Positions 24,783 through 33,114 of a stretch of DNA of 39,523 nucleotides are shown piece by piece; the stretch's first letter is position 1; every line of letters starts with the position of its first letter. Made by a program: the position numbers and the translations under genes. The notes under the pieces were generated by a model. It made no database searches. It was not told the DNA's origin and was given only the letters and a program-made list of their open reading frames with translations. The stretch comes from Candidatus Zixiibacteriota bacterium (lineage in GTDB: Bacteria > Zixibacteria > MSB-5A5 > JAABVY01 > JAHJOQ01): assembly GCA_018820315.1 (NCBI GenBank), contig JAHJOQ010000001.1:1-39523 (forward strand), written 5' to 3'.

Positions 24783-25670
24783 ATGCATAGACTCGCATTG
24801 GTTGCTCTCGCAGCAGCGCTAGCGGTTTTTGGCGGCTGCATCGATTATCAAGAGACAATATCTCTGAACGCTGACGGTTCCGGGACGCTCAAGATTCGCC
24901 ATGCGCTCGACAGCCAGTATATGGATTTGATGCGGCAGGCGCTCGCAAGCTGGGAAGCTGAGGATGACAATGTGCCTGAAAAATCGGAGGTCAAGAGCGA
25001 TGAGATCTGGACTCGACAACAGATACAAAAGGCACTGAAATGCAATCATTGCGTTGAGTTGATGGACTACGACATAAACGATGAGGGGCGATGGAGAGTC
25101 TGGAGCATGGAGTTCTCATTCAAGGACATTTCAGGTGTCGAAGGCTTGCTGCGGAGTCTCAATGAGGAGTCGGTCTCTGAAAGGGGACTTGCTGACATGA
25201 AGAGGTCATTCACCAAGCAGACCGATGGCTCATGGCTCTTTCAGCACAGCTTAGGTACTCATCGCGAAGGAGGTTTGGAGAGCTCTGACATCTCTGGGAT
25301 AGAGATGCACCAAGAGGATTCTATGGGGATTCCTGCTGATGAGGAAATGGCCGGGTTGATAGATCGCTTTGAGGAAGCGACCGAAGATGATTCTCACGAT
25401 GTCTACGACCAGCAGGGAGAAGACGCGAAGAAAGAGCAGAATAGACTTCCGGAAGATAAAGACTCGGCTGCTCAAGCTTGGGACTCACTGCTCAATTCAC
25501 TTCCGGCCGAGATAGACAAAACGCATATTAAAATCACAGCGACATTCTCAGGTGAGATAGTCAAGTCGAATGCGACAAGCATCGAGGGCAACACCGCGGT
25601 CTGGGAATTTAGCGGACAGCGAGAGAGGGATAACGGCGGTCCATCGCTAGCTGCCACAATACAGCCATAA
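24783..25670 (+). CDS. acidic lipoprotein, LppM/DUF3153-like, copy 2
   Basis: This 295-residue paralog of the upstream gene has a signal peptide ending in VFGGC and then IDYQETISLNADGSGTLKIR. It also shares IWTRQQIQKALK, WSMEFSF, SLNEES, DGSWLFQHSLG and a C-terminal IVKSNATSIEGNTAVWEF block with copy 1. Differences are concentrated in the linker, where this copy lacks the strong Glu/Met run. ATG is chosen because GGAGGAGG lies eight bases upstream; a GTG three codons earlier is inside that site. Together the two look like a recent tandem duplication in one operon. Confidence 0.75.
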   Translation: MHRLALVALAAALAVFGGCIDYQETISLNADGSGTLKIRHALDSQYMDLMRQALASWEAEDDNVPEKSEVKSDEIWTRQQIQKALKCNHCVELMDYDINDEGRWRVWSMEFSFKDISGVEGLLRSLNEESVSERGLADMKRSFTKQTDGSWLFQHSLGTHREGGLESSDISGIEMHQEDSMGIPADEEMAGLIDRFEEATEDDSHDVYDQQGEDAKKEQNRLPEDKDSAAQAWDSLLNSLPAEIDKTHIKITATFSGEIVKSNATSIEGNTAVWEFSGQRERDNGGPSLAATIQP

Positions 25671-25697
25671 GTTGAAGGACACGAGTGCATAAGAAAA

Positions 25698-25727
25698 GGC
25701 GAAGCGGCCTGCGACCTTCGCTTCGCC
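25698..25727 (+). repeat. hairpin after the lipoprotein operon
   Basis: GGCGAAGC (25698-25705) and GCTTCGCC (25720-25727) form a perfect 8-bp stem with a 14-base loop, 28 bases after the copy 2 stop. On the minus strand it is followed by TTTTC, so it can act as a terminator for either direction. Confidence 0.55.
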
Positions 25728-25782
25728 CTGTTGGACTTATATGTAGGCTGGCGTACCAGACATATAGAGATTTCGGTCAGAA

Positions 25783-25807
25783 AGAGCCCGTCCTTAAGAC
25801 GGGCTCT
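25783..25807. terminator. strong hairpin between lipoproteins and the phage cluster
   Basis: AGAGCCCGTC (25783-25792) and GACGGGCTCT (25798-25807) form a perfect 10-bp GC-rich stem with a CTTAA loop. The plus side lacks a T run, while the minus side is followed by TTTC. Confidence 0.55.
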
Positions 25808-25845
25808 GATAGCTTCACTGACTATCCGCCCAAGGAAGCTAATCG

Positions 25846-25907
25846 AAGCAGGCTACTGTTCTTTAACCAACGAGGGTATGAGTGCAAATCAGAACAGTAG
25901 CCTGCTT
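25846..25907. repeat. 17-bp perfect inverted repeat with a 28-base loop
   Basis: AAGCAGGCTACTGTTCT (25846-25862) is repeated as its exact reverse complement at 25891-25907. The loop between them is 28 bases. It is the third strong hairpin in about 210 bases and does not overlap any supported gene. It could be a long-loop terminator, a structured RNA, or the trace of a mobile element end. Confidence 0.7.
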
Positions 25908-26248
25908 ATCTATGAAAAAGGCAACCATCCGCAAACAGATATAGTATCAAGACTCATGCCAACTTTCGACACGTCAGCATGTCGCAGTAACGTATTGTGA
26001 GTCAATGAGATGCAATATTGACGGATTGTGGCGCTCACGCCGGGGGCGCATTTCCTGCGCTACTGCAGAGCGTGTAATACTCCCGATTCGCACGAATGTG
26101 TTGTGATCCATTGTGTTAGGCTGCCGCACATGTTGCGATGCCAAATCACGCTTTCTGCTCTTTTAACATCTACGGAAAAACCACAGATATAGTGGTGTGT
26201 CTGATGAGTTTCTGATTGTCAGAAGAACCTATTCAGTAAGGAGAACGG
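25908..26248. other. intergenic gap before the phage cluster
   Basis: I see no gene here. An open frame across 25731-26000 runs through the hairpins and lacks a ribosome site. A short CCAC/GTGG inverted pair with TATAGT between (near 26190) and TTAACA upstream of it could be promoter or operator parts, but the spacing of 19 is poor. AAGGAG at the end belongs to the portal gene. Confidence 0.35.
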
Positions 26249-27538
26249 ATGCTAAGTCGAGCAAAGCGGTTCCTCGAGAGGATTAGCGTGGCAGCAATTT
26301 CCAATGGCAATAGCGGCAATCTTGCGAGCGCTGGAGGGTTCTACGCAAAGCCTCGGTCGAAACGTCTCCAGAGACAAAATGAGTTCCAGTTGACTTATCC
26401 ATGCGGGGCGGATTCTCACGAAGTCAGGATTGGTCTTTATCGGTTTCTGCGCGACCATGTACCATTGCTGAACGCGGCTATTTGGACATGGGTCAGAATG
26501 GCTGCGGGTCGTCCCGAATTTATGCTTTTCGACAGCAACGGCGAGCAAACTGAATCTGCCGAAGTGCGAGCGGTTGTTGACAGCCTTGCGCGGCGATTAT
26601 ATGATAACCGATATCAGAAGTTTGGGGGAATCGATGCTCTGCTCGTTGAGTTCTTCAACACCTTATTCACGACCGGTTCAGTATGTGGTGAACTTCTGGT
26701 AGATGCATCCGCCACCGGAGTGCAGAACTTCTATTTCATTGATCCGGCTACGATTCGATTCAAGCTTGAACGAACAGGCGAATGGCAGATGTTTCAGCAG
26801 ATTGATGATAGAAGAATTAGTCTCCATGCGCCGTCGACATACTTCTACGGACTCGATGCAAACTCGATTGAACCGTGGGGGCGCTCTCTGCTGTCAGCGG
26901 TGCCGTTTGCATCGCGAGTCGAGCAGGCACTTGTCAGGGATATGCACAGTAGCATGCATAACGCTGGCTATCATCGGCTGCACGTGAAGATCAAACCGCC
27001 AGATCGATTGGCAGGGGAGGATCAGAACGCGTATGTTGCGCGCGCCAACCAGTATTTCGATGAGACCCTCGGAATGATGAAGGATATTGAACCTGATGAT
27101 AATCCGGTCACTTGGGATGATGTTGACATCGACTATATAGGACCGGCATCGAAAATATCATCCTCATCCTCCTGGTACATCAATCACAAAGCCATGATAG
27201 AGGATATATGCGCGGGAACGCACCTTGCACCGTTCATGCTCGGATACTCATATGGATCATCGCGCACTTGGGCGGAGTTCAATTTTGAGTTGCTGCAGAG
27301 GCAGCTGCGCACCATTCAGGCCGCAGCTGTCAGGTTTCTGCGATGGATAACTTCGGTCGAATTTGCGCTGAAGGGGATCAGTGTCGAATGCAGATGGTCA
27401 TTCGATGACTCGATAAGCGTGGGTGTGCTCGAAAAAAGGCAGGCAGAGGCCATTCATATCGACAATGTCATCAAGAAGGCAGACGCAGGGCTTATCACTA
27501 CTGAAATAGCGAAAAAGGAACTCGGATGTCAGAGCTGA
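26249..27538 (+). CDS. phage portal protein
   Basis: This 429-residue protein has the layout of dsDNA phage portals. A basic N-terminus is followed by a wing region with ELLVDASATGVQNFYFIDP and STYFYGLDANSIEPWGRSLL. The stem and clip region contains VRDMHSSMHNAGYHR, and helices follow where LAPFMLGYSYGSSRTWAEF is typical of the portal core. The C-terminal helices (AIHIDNVIKKADAGLITTEIAKKELG) match the usual end of portals. It forms the dodecameric DNA entry ring at one capsid vertex. AAGGAG lies upstream of the ATG. It is encoded before the terminase, the reverse of the usual order. Confidence 0.85.
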   Translation: MLSRAKRFLERISVAAISNGNSGNLASAGGFYAKPRSKRLQRQNEFQLTYPCGADSHEVRIGLYRFLRDHVPLLNAAIWTWVRMAAGRPEFMLFDSNGEQTESAEVRAVVDSLARRLYDNRYQKFGGIDALLVEFFNTLFTTGSVCGELLVDASATGVQNFYFIDPATIRFKLERTGEWQMFQQIDDRRISLHAPSTYFYGLDANSIEPWGRSLLSAVPFASRVEQALVRDMHSSMHNAGYHRLHVKIKPPDRLAGEDQNAYVARANQYFDETLGMMKDIEPDDNPVTWDDVDIDYIGPASKISSSSSWYINHKAMIEDICAGTHLAPFMLGYSYGSSRTWAEFNFELLQRQLRTIQAAAVRFLRWITSVEFALKGISVECRWSFDDSISVGVLEKRQAEAIHIDNVIKKADAGLITTEIAKKELGCQS

Positions 27539-27606
27539 TCATATTCTAACTAAGTGGGAGCGTCCACATCACTCGATTCGCAAAACAGAACAGGTGGCGC
27601 AGAGCC

Positions 27607-28914
27607 GTGACCGATCCGGTTCTGTTTGCCAGAGAGTTTATTGAGATTGAACCGCACGAAGGGCAGATCAAATGGCTGACTAATTCCGTGAAGCCTGAGA
27701 ATCTGCTCTGCACCGGAAACAGATGGGGCAAATCTCTGGTGCAATCCGTGAAAATACTACATCGCTGCATATTTAGAATCAGAAACATGAAATATGATGC
27801 TTCCGGGCGATACACTGCCGTTAATGCGTCGATTACCATGGATCAGGCAAAGATCATTTTTCAGAATGTACTTCGTCTGGTAAAGGGGAAGCCACTGCTC
27901 GAGCTGATGGTCAATTGCGTGCGGTGGACGCCGTATCCGCAGCTCTATTTCGCAAACGGTGCTGTGTTTACGGCCCGTTCGACTCAGAACAGAGGCGAGC
28001 ATCTCCTCGGTTACGACTACGACTTCTTCAATTTCGATGAGGTTGCCTTCGAACTTCACCCGGAGTATGTCGTCGACGAAGTGATCGCAATGCGACTTGC
28101 CGATCGTGAAGGGATGCTCGATCTGACTTCGACGCCGAAAGGCAAAAACTGGTTCTACCGACGCTATCTGGAGCTTGCGAAGAGACCTGATCGATGTTAC
28201 GTGCAACAGGGAGCGAGTACTGAGAATGGCTTCATCAGCGGCAGATATCTGAAGAAAAAGATGCAGACATTGTCAGAAGCCAGAGTTCGTCAGAACATCA
28301 TGGGGGAGTTCGTTGACGCCGGTGATGAAATCGTGTCTGAGGATCTCATCCAGGCCGCGCTCGCCAATTCTACGGGCTTGTCCGGGCCGATTGAAGGACA
28401 TCGTTATTGTCATGGTTGGGATCTTGCGAGAAAAGTGACACATACTGTTGGAGTCACTCTCGATATCACGACGAAGCCGCACCAGGTAGTCGCTATTGAG
28501 AGGTTTCAGGGTCGGGACTGGGACGATGTCTTCGGAGCGATCAGGAAGAAGCATCGGCTCTATGGTGGCCCGGTGCTGGTCGACTCTACCGGTCTGGGCG
28601 ACGTTGTTCTGAGCCAGGTCGCTGACATCGGGGCAGAGGGATACAATTTCGGACTCGGCGGCGGGAAAGCTAAAGCAGAACTGCTGACAAATCTGCAAAT
28701 AATGCACGAGCGTAATGAAATCGCTTATCCGTATTTCGAGCAACTTGGAGCGGAAGAGTACTGGTCCAATCTCCAGGAACTTCGAGAAGCTACCTGGACA
28801 GAGAACGGCAAATGCGACTTTCTGATGGCTCTTGCCTTGTCATGCTGGATTGTCGGGTGTGCGAACCGCGATTTCTCCAAGAGATCGGTGGATCCACGGA
28901 CCGGATCGGTATAG
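27607..28914 (+). CDS. phage terminase large subunit
   Basis: This 435-residue DNA-packaging motor protein has an ATPase with Walker A at residues 35-43 (CTGNRWGKS), Walker B at 140-145 (FFNFDEVAF), and LDLTSTPKG as the coupling motif. The nuclease domain follows, with Asp272 in GWDLARK, Asp326 in LVDSTGLGD and an acidic residue in NGKCDFLMALALSCW near the end. It cuts and pumps DNA into proheads through the portal. The start is GTG and the upstream ribosome site is only moderate (AGGTGG). No small terminase subunit is recognisable nearby. A hairpin follows the stop at once. Confidence 0.93.
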   Translation: MTDPVLFAREFIEIEPHEGQIKWLTNSVKPENLLCTGNRWGKSLVQSVKILHRCIFRIRNMKYDASGRYTAVNASITMDQAKIIFQNVLRLVKGKPLLELMVNCVRWTPYPQLYFANGAVFTARSTQNRGEHLLGYDYDFFNFDEVAFELHPEYVVDEVIAMRLADREGMLDLTSTPKGKNWFYRRYLELAKRPDRCYVQQGASTENGFISGRYLKKKMQTLSEARVRQNIMGEFVDAGDEIVSEDLIQAALANSTGLSGPIEGHRYCHGWDLARKVTHTVGVTLDITTKPHQVVAIERFQGRDWDDVFGAIRKKHRLYGGPVLVDSTGLGDVVLSQVADIGAEGYNFGLGGGKAKAELLTNLQIMHERNEIAYPYFEQLGAEEYWSNLQELREATWTENGKCDFLMALALSCWIVGCANRDFSKRSVDPRTGSV

Positions 28915-28917
28915 AGA

Positions 28918-28940
28918 AACCCGGGCATAGTACCCGGGTT
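28918..28940. terminator. bidirectional hairpin after the terminase gene
   Basis: AACCCGGG (28918-28925) and CCCGGGTT (28933-28940) form an 8-bp stem with a 7-base loop, beginning three bases after the terminase stop. It would separate the portal/terminase pair from the convergent PEP-CTERM gene, and the minus side ends in TTTC. Confidence 0.65.
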
Positions 28941-28988
28941 CTATATCCAAGCTTTCATGTCTATCTCAGTAGCAGCGAAGACTCTTGC

Positions 28989-29372
28989 TCAGCTTCTAAT
29001 CTTCCTGTACAGACTGCCGCCGGCAAGTCCGAGACCGATCAGTATCAGAGTAGTCGGTTCCGGAATGGGAGGACATGCAGGAGCTGCATTGTCATAAGCT
29101 GCCTCGTTGCCCCAGAGAAACGAATTGCCGGTTCCAGGCGAAGGACCTGTGGCTGGCTGATTGATACCTGTGCCGGTTGTCAGCACCAGATCACTGCCCT
29201 TTGTGCCGGTCCCGTTACCGTTGTCGCTCCCTCCAGTGCCTCCAGCAACGTTGTCAATCCTCGAGAAGTTGAAGCCGTAAACCGGCGTCCAAGTAAGGCA
29301 GAGGAGTAGAACGATTACTAGAGCTGACACTGTCAGCGGCCCGAGATTGCTTGTAGAAAGTTTGTCCTTCAT
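28989..29372 (-). CDS. small PEP-CTERM protein inside the phage cluster
   Basis: This 127-residue exported protein has an N-terminal hydrophobic segment (VSALVIVLLLCLTW). A short Gly/Asn/Thr-rich low-complexity middle follows, then a PEP-CTERM tail, IPEPTTLILIGLG with hydrophobic helix and RKIRS. The tail is very like that of the gene at 284-1051. The ATG at 29372 has GAGG five bases upstream; a GTG two codons earlier is less likely. It is on the opposite strand to all head genes and ends against the terminase terminator. It is probably a cargo or host-derived gene rather than a structural phage protein. Exosortase sorting is assumed from the family. Confidence 0.75.
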   Translation of the reverse strand: MKDKLSTSNLGPLTVSALVIVLLLCLTWTPVYGFNFSRIDNVAGGTGGSDNGNGTGTKGSDLVLTTGTGINQPATGPSPGTGNSFLWGNEAAYDNAAPACPPIPEPTTLILIGLGLAGGSLYRKIRS

Positions 29373-29642
29373 ATACACCTCACTGTCGATTTAAGCATCA
29401 TTGGCCACTGTATCAGCAATTCAGGTGCCAAAATTCATGCTGTTTGATGGCAGGCATAACCTCATGTGAAACGGATGTTTAACTACTGAAGTACCGGAGT
29501 TCATCCGACCGGATTATTGTAATATGTGCAGAAAATTGCATGATTGTGCCGGAACGAAGCTCTGAATAGAGCAGTGTGAATCCATTATTAACAACAGCTG
29601 AATGGTGATTGCCGACAGTCAGCTTTATCTGAAGGAGGAACT

Positions 29643-31448
29643 ATGGATGCATTGCTGAAAGACTGCCATATTGAATCGGGAGCCGTCCGAAATGAGGTGT
29701 CGCGGGAGTTTGTCGAAATTATCAACCAAACGATGTCTCCGGTAAGGCCGTTGGATCCCGATGAGGTTTGCGTGAGGACGATGCTTGTCACGTCTGATGC
29801 TGTAAACTCGCAGGGGGGGCGATTTCCCACCAGCGAATTGCCGCGTCTCTGCGAAATGATTCCCGGTACTCCGGTCATGATCGGTCATGACAAATCGAAA
29901 CTTCCAATTGCGAGATGCTTCAGATCGGAGCTTGTTGAGCACGATGGAAAGGCATGGGTCAAGGCGTGGTTCTATTGGATAAAGACAACATCGGGCTCAG
30001 AAGATCTGCGCAGGAATATCGACGGCGGCATTTACACAGAGTGCTCTCTCGGATTCAGTTTCGGTCTGCCTGAATGCTCTGTTTGTTCCGGTGACATCAG
30101 AAAGTGCAGCCACATTGCAGGGCGGGAATACAGAGGGCAGTCCGGCAATAGTGTGAACTGTCATTTTCGGTATCGAAATGTCTCAAGAGTAAATGAGATA
30201 TCACTTGTCTACCGGGGTGCCGTACCTGGAACTGCGATTTCGGATCATGTGCTGAATGCGAATGCTGGGGAGGAGATCGAACTGATTGGTGATTCAGAGT
30301 CATGCCAGGCACGAAGTAGGCTACTGCTCAATGCCAGACTTGCAGACTTGCCGGATGAAGGAGTGACTGCCTATCCCGTGTACCACGGCATTCCATTCAA
30401 TGCGACACAAATCGGAGAAGTATTCAAGACATCTTTGTCGGTCGATTGGGCTGAGTTTCCCCCTGTGAAGAGAGCGATTGAGATGCTGGATGGCGTTTTT
30501 CCACCGGGATCATCGGTGCGTGGGGTAGTCGCAATCTACCGCGGGAAGACCCGGCTGCCAGTGTACCTCATGGAGCGTATCAAGAGAGGAGAGATGACTC
30601 TCTCCGGCAGATGCCGAATCAAGCTATTCGTACCGCAGACGTTGCGAGACCAGGTTTCCGAAGCGGAAATGGATCGGCTTGCCAGGGGGCATGTCGATGC
30701 GATTTCAGAGCGCAAATTGGTCGGGAGAAACCAACTCGATTCGGCGGTGGAATCCTCGCCGCACGAAGGATTGCGGATCGAAAAAGATGTGGACAACTGC
30801 ATGGTGGTCAGGAATGGTAATCGCTTCCTGTTGGAGGTGGTCAGAGTGTCCTGCACCGCGGCTGGGAAGCACTGCTACGATCTCCAGTTCGGTGATTCGA
30901 AGCTTGGATGCTTCCGGACCTATGAGACGCGCGTACCGGCATCCGTGGGTGACACTCTCTATGTCGAGGCTGATGTTGCCAAGCTGAGCGGCGGGATATC
31001 ACTGAGGCGCATCAGGGTGCTCGATAATTTGGGAAGCTACTTTGAGCCGGACCGACCTTGGTCGTCTCACACGGATAATCTGTCACCGTCGGCTCACTAT
31101 TCTATCAGACTTGTCGGTACTGCCTCAGCCATGCTTCGACTCGAATCAGAGTCTGAATCAAGGCAGATCGAGTTTCCGGTATTCTCCATCAGGCAGCTCA
31201 ACAGCGGGAAGATTCTCGTTGGATACGATATGGAGGAGACCGAAGCGAGCGGCGCTGTCGAGCTGCTCGATTCTGGAAGTGCCGTGATGTTGGAAAAGGT
31301 GGCAAGTGGTTTGAAGCTTCGCCTCAATGGGCAGCAACTAAGCGGCGATTACATTCTGAGGTATGCGATCCATAAGGATGAGAGAGTAACTTTGATCTAT
31401 CGGGCAGGCGCCGCCTCAGTGGCTTCTCGCGAGATCATGAAAACATGA
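29643..31448 (+). CDS. phage capsid maturation protease with long C-terminal extension
   Basis: This protein has 601 residues. The first 200 follow the prohead protease pattern: VRTMLVTSDAVNSQGGRF, GTPVMIGHDKSKLPIA (likely catalytic His82), YTECSLGFSF (likely catalytic Ser135), and EISLVYRGAVPGTAI. A cysteine cluster, CSVCSGDIRKCSH (Cys145, 148, 155, His157) with NCHF, interrupts the domain and could bind zinc; similar inserts occur in some phage proteases. The C-terminal 400 residues are additional, include strand-rich stretches such as SVGDTLYVEADVAK, and I do not recognise them. AAGGAGG precedes the ATG. The gene end overlaps the minus-strand lipoprotein gene by 52 bases. Confidence 0.65.
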   Translation: MDALLKDCHIESGAVRNEVSREFVEIINQTMSPVRPLDPDEVCVRTMLVTSDAVNSQGGRFPTSELPRLCEMIPGTPVMIGHDKSKLPIARCFRSELVEHDGKAWVKAWFYWIKTTSGSEDLRRNIDGGIYTECSLGFSFGLPECSVCSGDIRKCSHIAGREYRGQSGNSVNCHFRYRNVSRVNEISLVYRGAVPGTAISDHVLNANAGEEIELIGDSESCQARSRLLLNARLADLPDEGVTAYPVYHGIPFNATQIGEVFKTSLSVDWAEFPPVKRAIEMLDGVFPPGSSVRGVVAIYRGKTRLPVYLMERIKRGEMTLSGRCRIKLFVPQTLRDQVSEAEMDRLARGHVDAISERKLVGRNQLDSAVESSPHEGLRIEKDVDNCMVVRNGNRFLLEVVRVSCTAAGKHCYDLQFGDSKLGCFRTYETRVPASVGDTLYVEADVAKLSGGISLRRIRVLDNLGSYFEPDRPWSSHTDNLSPSAHYSIRLVGTASAMLRLESESESRQIEFPVFSIRQLNSGKILVGYDMEETEASGAVELLDSGSAVMLEKVASGLKLRLNGQQLSGDYILRYAIHKDERVTLIYRAGAASVASREIMKT

Positions 31449-32125
31449 CTCGAACCAAACGTGCCGGTGGAGTACATCTTCACGAGTCCGAAATCGAGTG
31501 AGTAATATTCGTACGATGTTCTGAACGGCGTAACGGTGCCTGGCATTCTGTACTCATTCTTGAAAACGAAGCAAATGAAATTGTCGAGCGGCAGCAGAAG
31601 CGATTCGCTCCGTTCAAAGCTGCGTCGATTTTCCATTCCATATGAGAAATAGAGCTTCGAACCAATCCACGGATAACCATCAGGACTGATGGGCGGGGAG
31701 TATGAGTCCCAAATATCAGTGGTCTGGACAGTGAGTGGGAATATCTGAGGAGGTTCTGAGAATTTGAAGAGAGAGTCTGCGTCATTGACCGTTCTGAAAT
31801 ACCCCAGATTTACCACAGAGTTTGAGGTGATCTTCAGTGCCGAAGTTTTCTTAGAATCGAACCAGAGATTGATCTGTGACCGAGTCGAGTCGGATGCCTG
31901 AGCGGCGAACTCGACGAGTGAAGTGTCAATGGTTACGAAGTAGGATGGATAGTAGGAGATAATCGTGTCATATTTGATGTACTCGCATTCGACATCTTCC
32001 TGCAGGCCGAGAAGTCGAACGGCATTATTCGTGATAAGATTCTCGTCATCGTTCGTGCTCTTATCGCTGCAGCCGGAAATAGCCACAACCACAAGCAGCA
32101 TGATAATTGCCGAAAAACGATTCAT
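31397..32125 (-). CDS. lipoprotein of unknown function inside the phage cluster
   Basis: This 242-residue lipoprotein has signal MNRFSAIIMLLVVVAISGC and a lipobox cysteine at residue 19. The mature part begins SDKSTNDDEN and continues with aromatic-rich strands (for example IISYYPSYFVTIDTS). GGAGG lies six bases before the ATG, and a frame six codons longer has no ribosome site. No domain is recognised. It reads against the head genes, its 3' end overlaps the protease gene, and its 5' end lies 72 bases from the next plus-strand gene. It is a second host-like exported protein in this cluster. Confidence 0.7.
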   Translation of the reverse strand: MNRFSAIIMLLVVVAISGCSDKSTNDDENLITNNAVRLLGLQEDVECEYIKYDTIISYYPSYFVTIDTSLVEFAAQASDSTRSQINLWFDSKKTSALKITSNSVVNLGYFRTVNDADSLFKFSEPPQIFPLTVQTTDIWDSYSPPISPDGYPWIGSKLYFSYGMENRRSFERSESLLLPLDNFICFVFKNEYRMPGTVTPFRTSYEYYSLDFGLVKMYSTGTFGSSHVFMISREATEAAPAR

Positions 32126-32197
32126 CGATAACCTCCTCAACATAATCTACACTAATTGCAATAGGAATCAGAGTCAACAAAAACCGGAGGATTGCAC

Positions 32198-32620
32198 ATG
32201 GAATCAGCAAAATTGTGCGACGAAATAAGCGCGTTCCGCGAGGTTCTGCAAAAGGGCAGTCTTACGGAAATCGATCTTGATGCACTTGGCGACTGTCTGG
32301 GGGAGACTCTTCGCACGCTCGAAGAGATGAAGCGCGACGAGTGTGGCGAGAAGCTTTTCAGAAGTGACGTAATATCTGAAATCGTGAACCTAAGCAGAGC
32401 TGCTCAAGCTCTTGAGAGTGGAGAGCCTGGAATCGACTCCGATAGTTGGGCAGCCAAGCTCGCATCGCTCGATGCAGAGAAGCTGCTCGCTATTCGAAAG
32501 AGAGTGCGTCTCAGTTTCAGTCATCTTCAGAGATCGGAAGATGCACCGCGGCGGAGGTATGGGCATACTGCCTCGCCGAAGTCATTCGCTGATTACAAAC
32601 TTGAAAACGAGCGGGTGTGA
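32198..32620 (+). CDS. small helical phage-cluster protein
   Basis: This 140-residue protein starts at the ATG, with CCGGAGG seven bases upstream (a TTG two codons earlier is not needed). It is largely helical and charged (CDEISAFREVLQKGSLTEID, LGETLRTLEEMKRDECG) and has a basic C-terminus. It lies between the protease and the decoration-like gene, the position of a scaffold or assembly protein in many phages. That role is inference from position only. Confidence 0.65.
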   Translation: MESAKLCDEISAFREVLQKGSLTEIDLDALGDCLGETLRTLEEMKRDECGEKLFRSDVISEIVNLSRAAQALESGEPGIDSDSWAAKLASLDAEKLLAIRKRVRLSFSHLQRSEDAPRRRYGHTASPKSFADYKLENERV

Positions 32621-32676
32621 TCACCCAGAGAGCGGGAGATTGAAGCTCCCATAAGTATAGATGAAAGGAGAAACAG

Positions 32677-33099
32677 ATGAGTGTAAGAAATCAGAATCTT
32701 GAGACAATTGCCGCTGTGTACGCGACTTTCGGTATCCATCAGACCGGTGGACTGGATGATCTTGCTGACGCGGACATTGGCTCAGCCGTGAAGTTGACTG
32801 GCAATTTCGAGGTGGGTCCGGCAGATGATAACTCGACCGTTCTGGGCAAGATCGTAGCCTTGACGCTAACTGATGCGGACGTCGGGAAGAGGAACGCAAC
32901 GGTGCAGATCGGTGGAGTGGTGTCGTTGCCAATCACAACCACATATCCGGCCGTAGGGGATCGTGTTGTCGGTGGAACCGGCGGCACTGTCAAGAAGGCT
33001 CCTGCGTTGGGTGGCAGCGACCCAGCGGGCGGCAACATTGCACGCGGAACTGTGCTGGCTGTCAGCGGGACTGCAAGTTGCACAATCTTCCTACCGTAA
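32677..33099 (+). CDS. capsid decoration-like protein
   Basis: This 140-residue beta-rich, Gly/Thr/Val-rich protein lacks cysteine until the very end. It contains two similar runs, VGKRNATVQIGGVVSL and VGDRVVGGTGGTVKKA. Small beta proteins of this size directly before the major capsid gene are usually decoration or stabilising proteins of the capsid. AAAGGAG lies six bases before the ATG and the major capsid gene begins 16 bases after its stop. The call is by position and composition. Confidence 0.6.
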   Translation: MSVRNQNLETIAAVYATFGIHQTGGLDDLADADIGSAVKLTGNFEVGPADDNSTVLGKIVALTLTDADVGKRNATVQIGGVVSLPITTTYPAVGDRVVGGTGGTVKKAPALGGSDPAGGNIARGTVLAVSGTASCTIFLP

Positions 33100-33114
33100 C
33101 GAAAGGAACTGACT

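Noticed and set aside
25846-25907. CRISPR-like unit
   Set aside because: It is a single inverted pair, not a direct repeat array; no regularly spaced direct repeats occur anywhere in the window.
25731-26000. Open frame of 89 codons after the lipoproteins
   Set aside because: It runs across two perfect hairpins, lacks a ribosome site and has no family resemblance.
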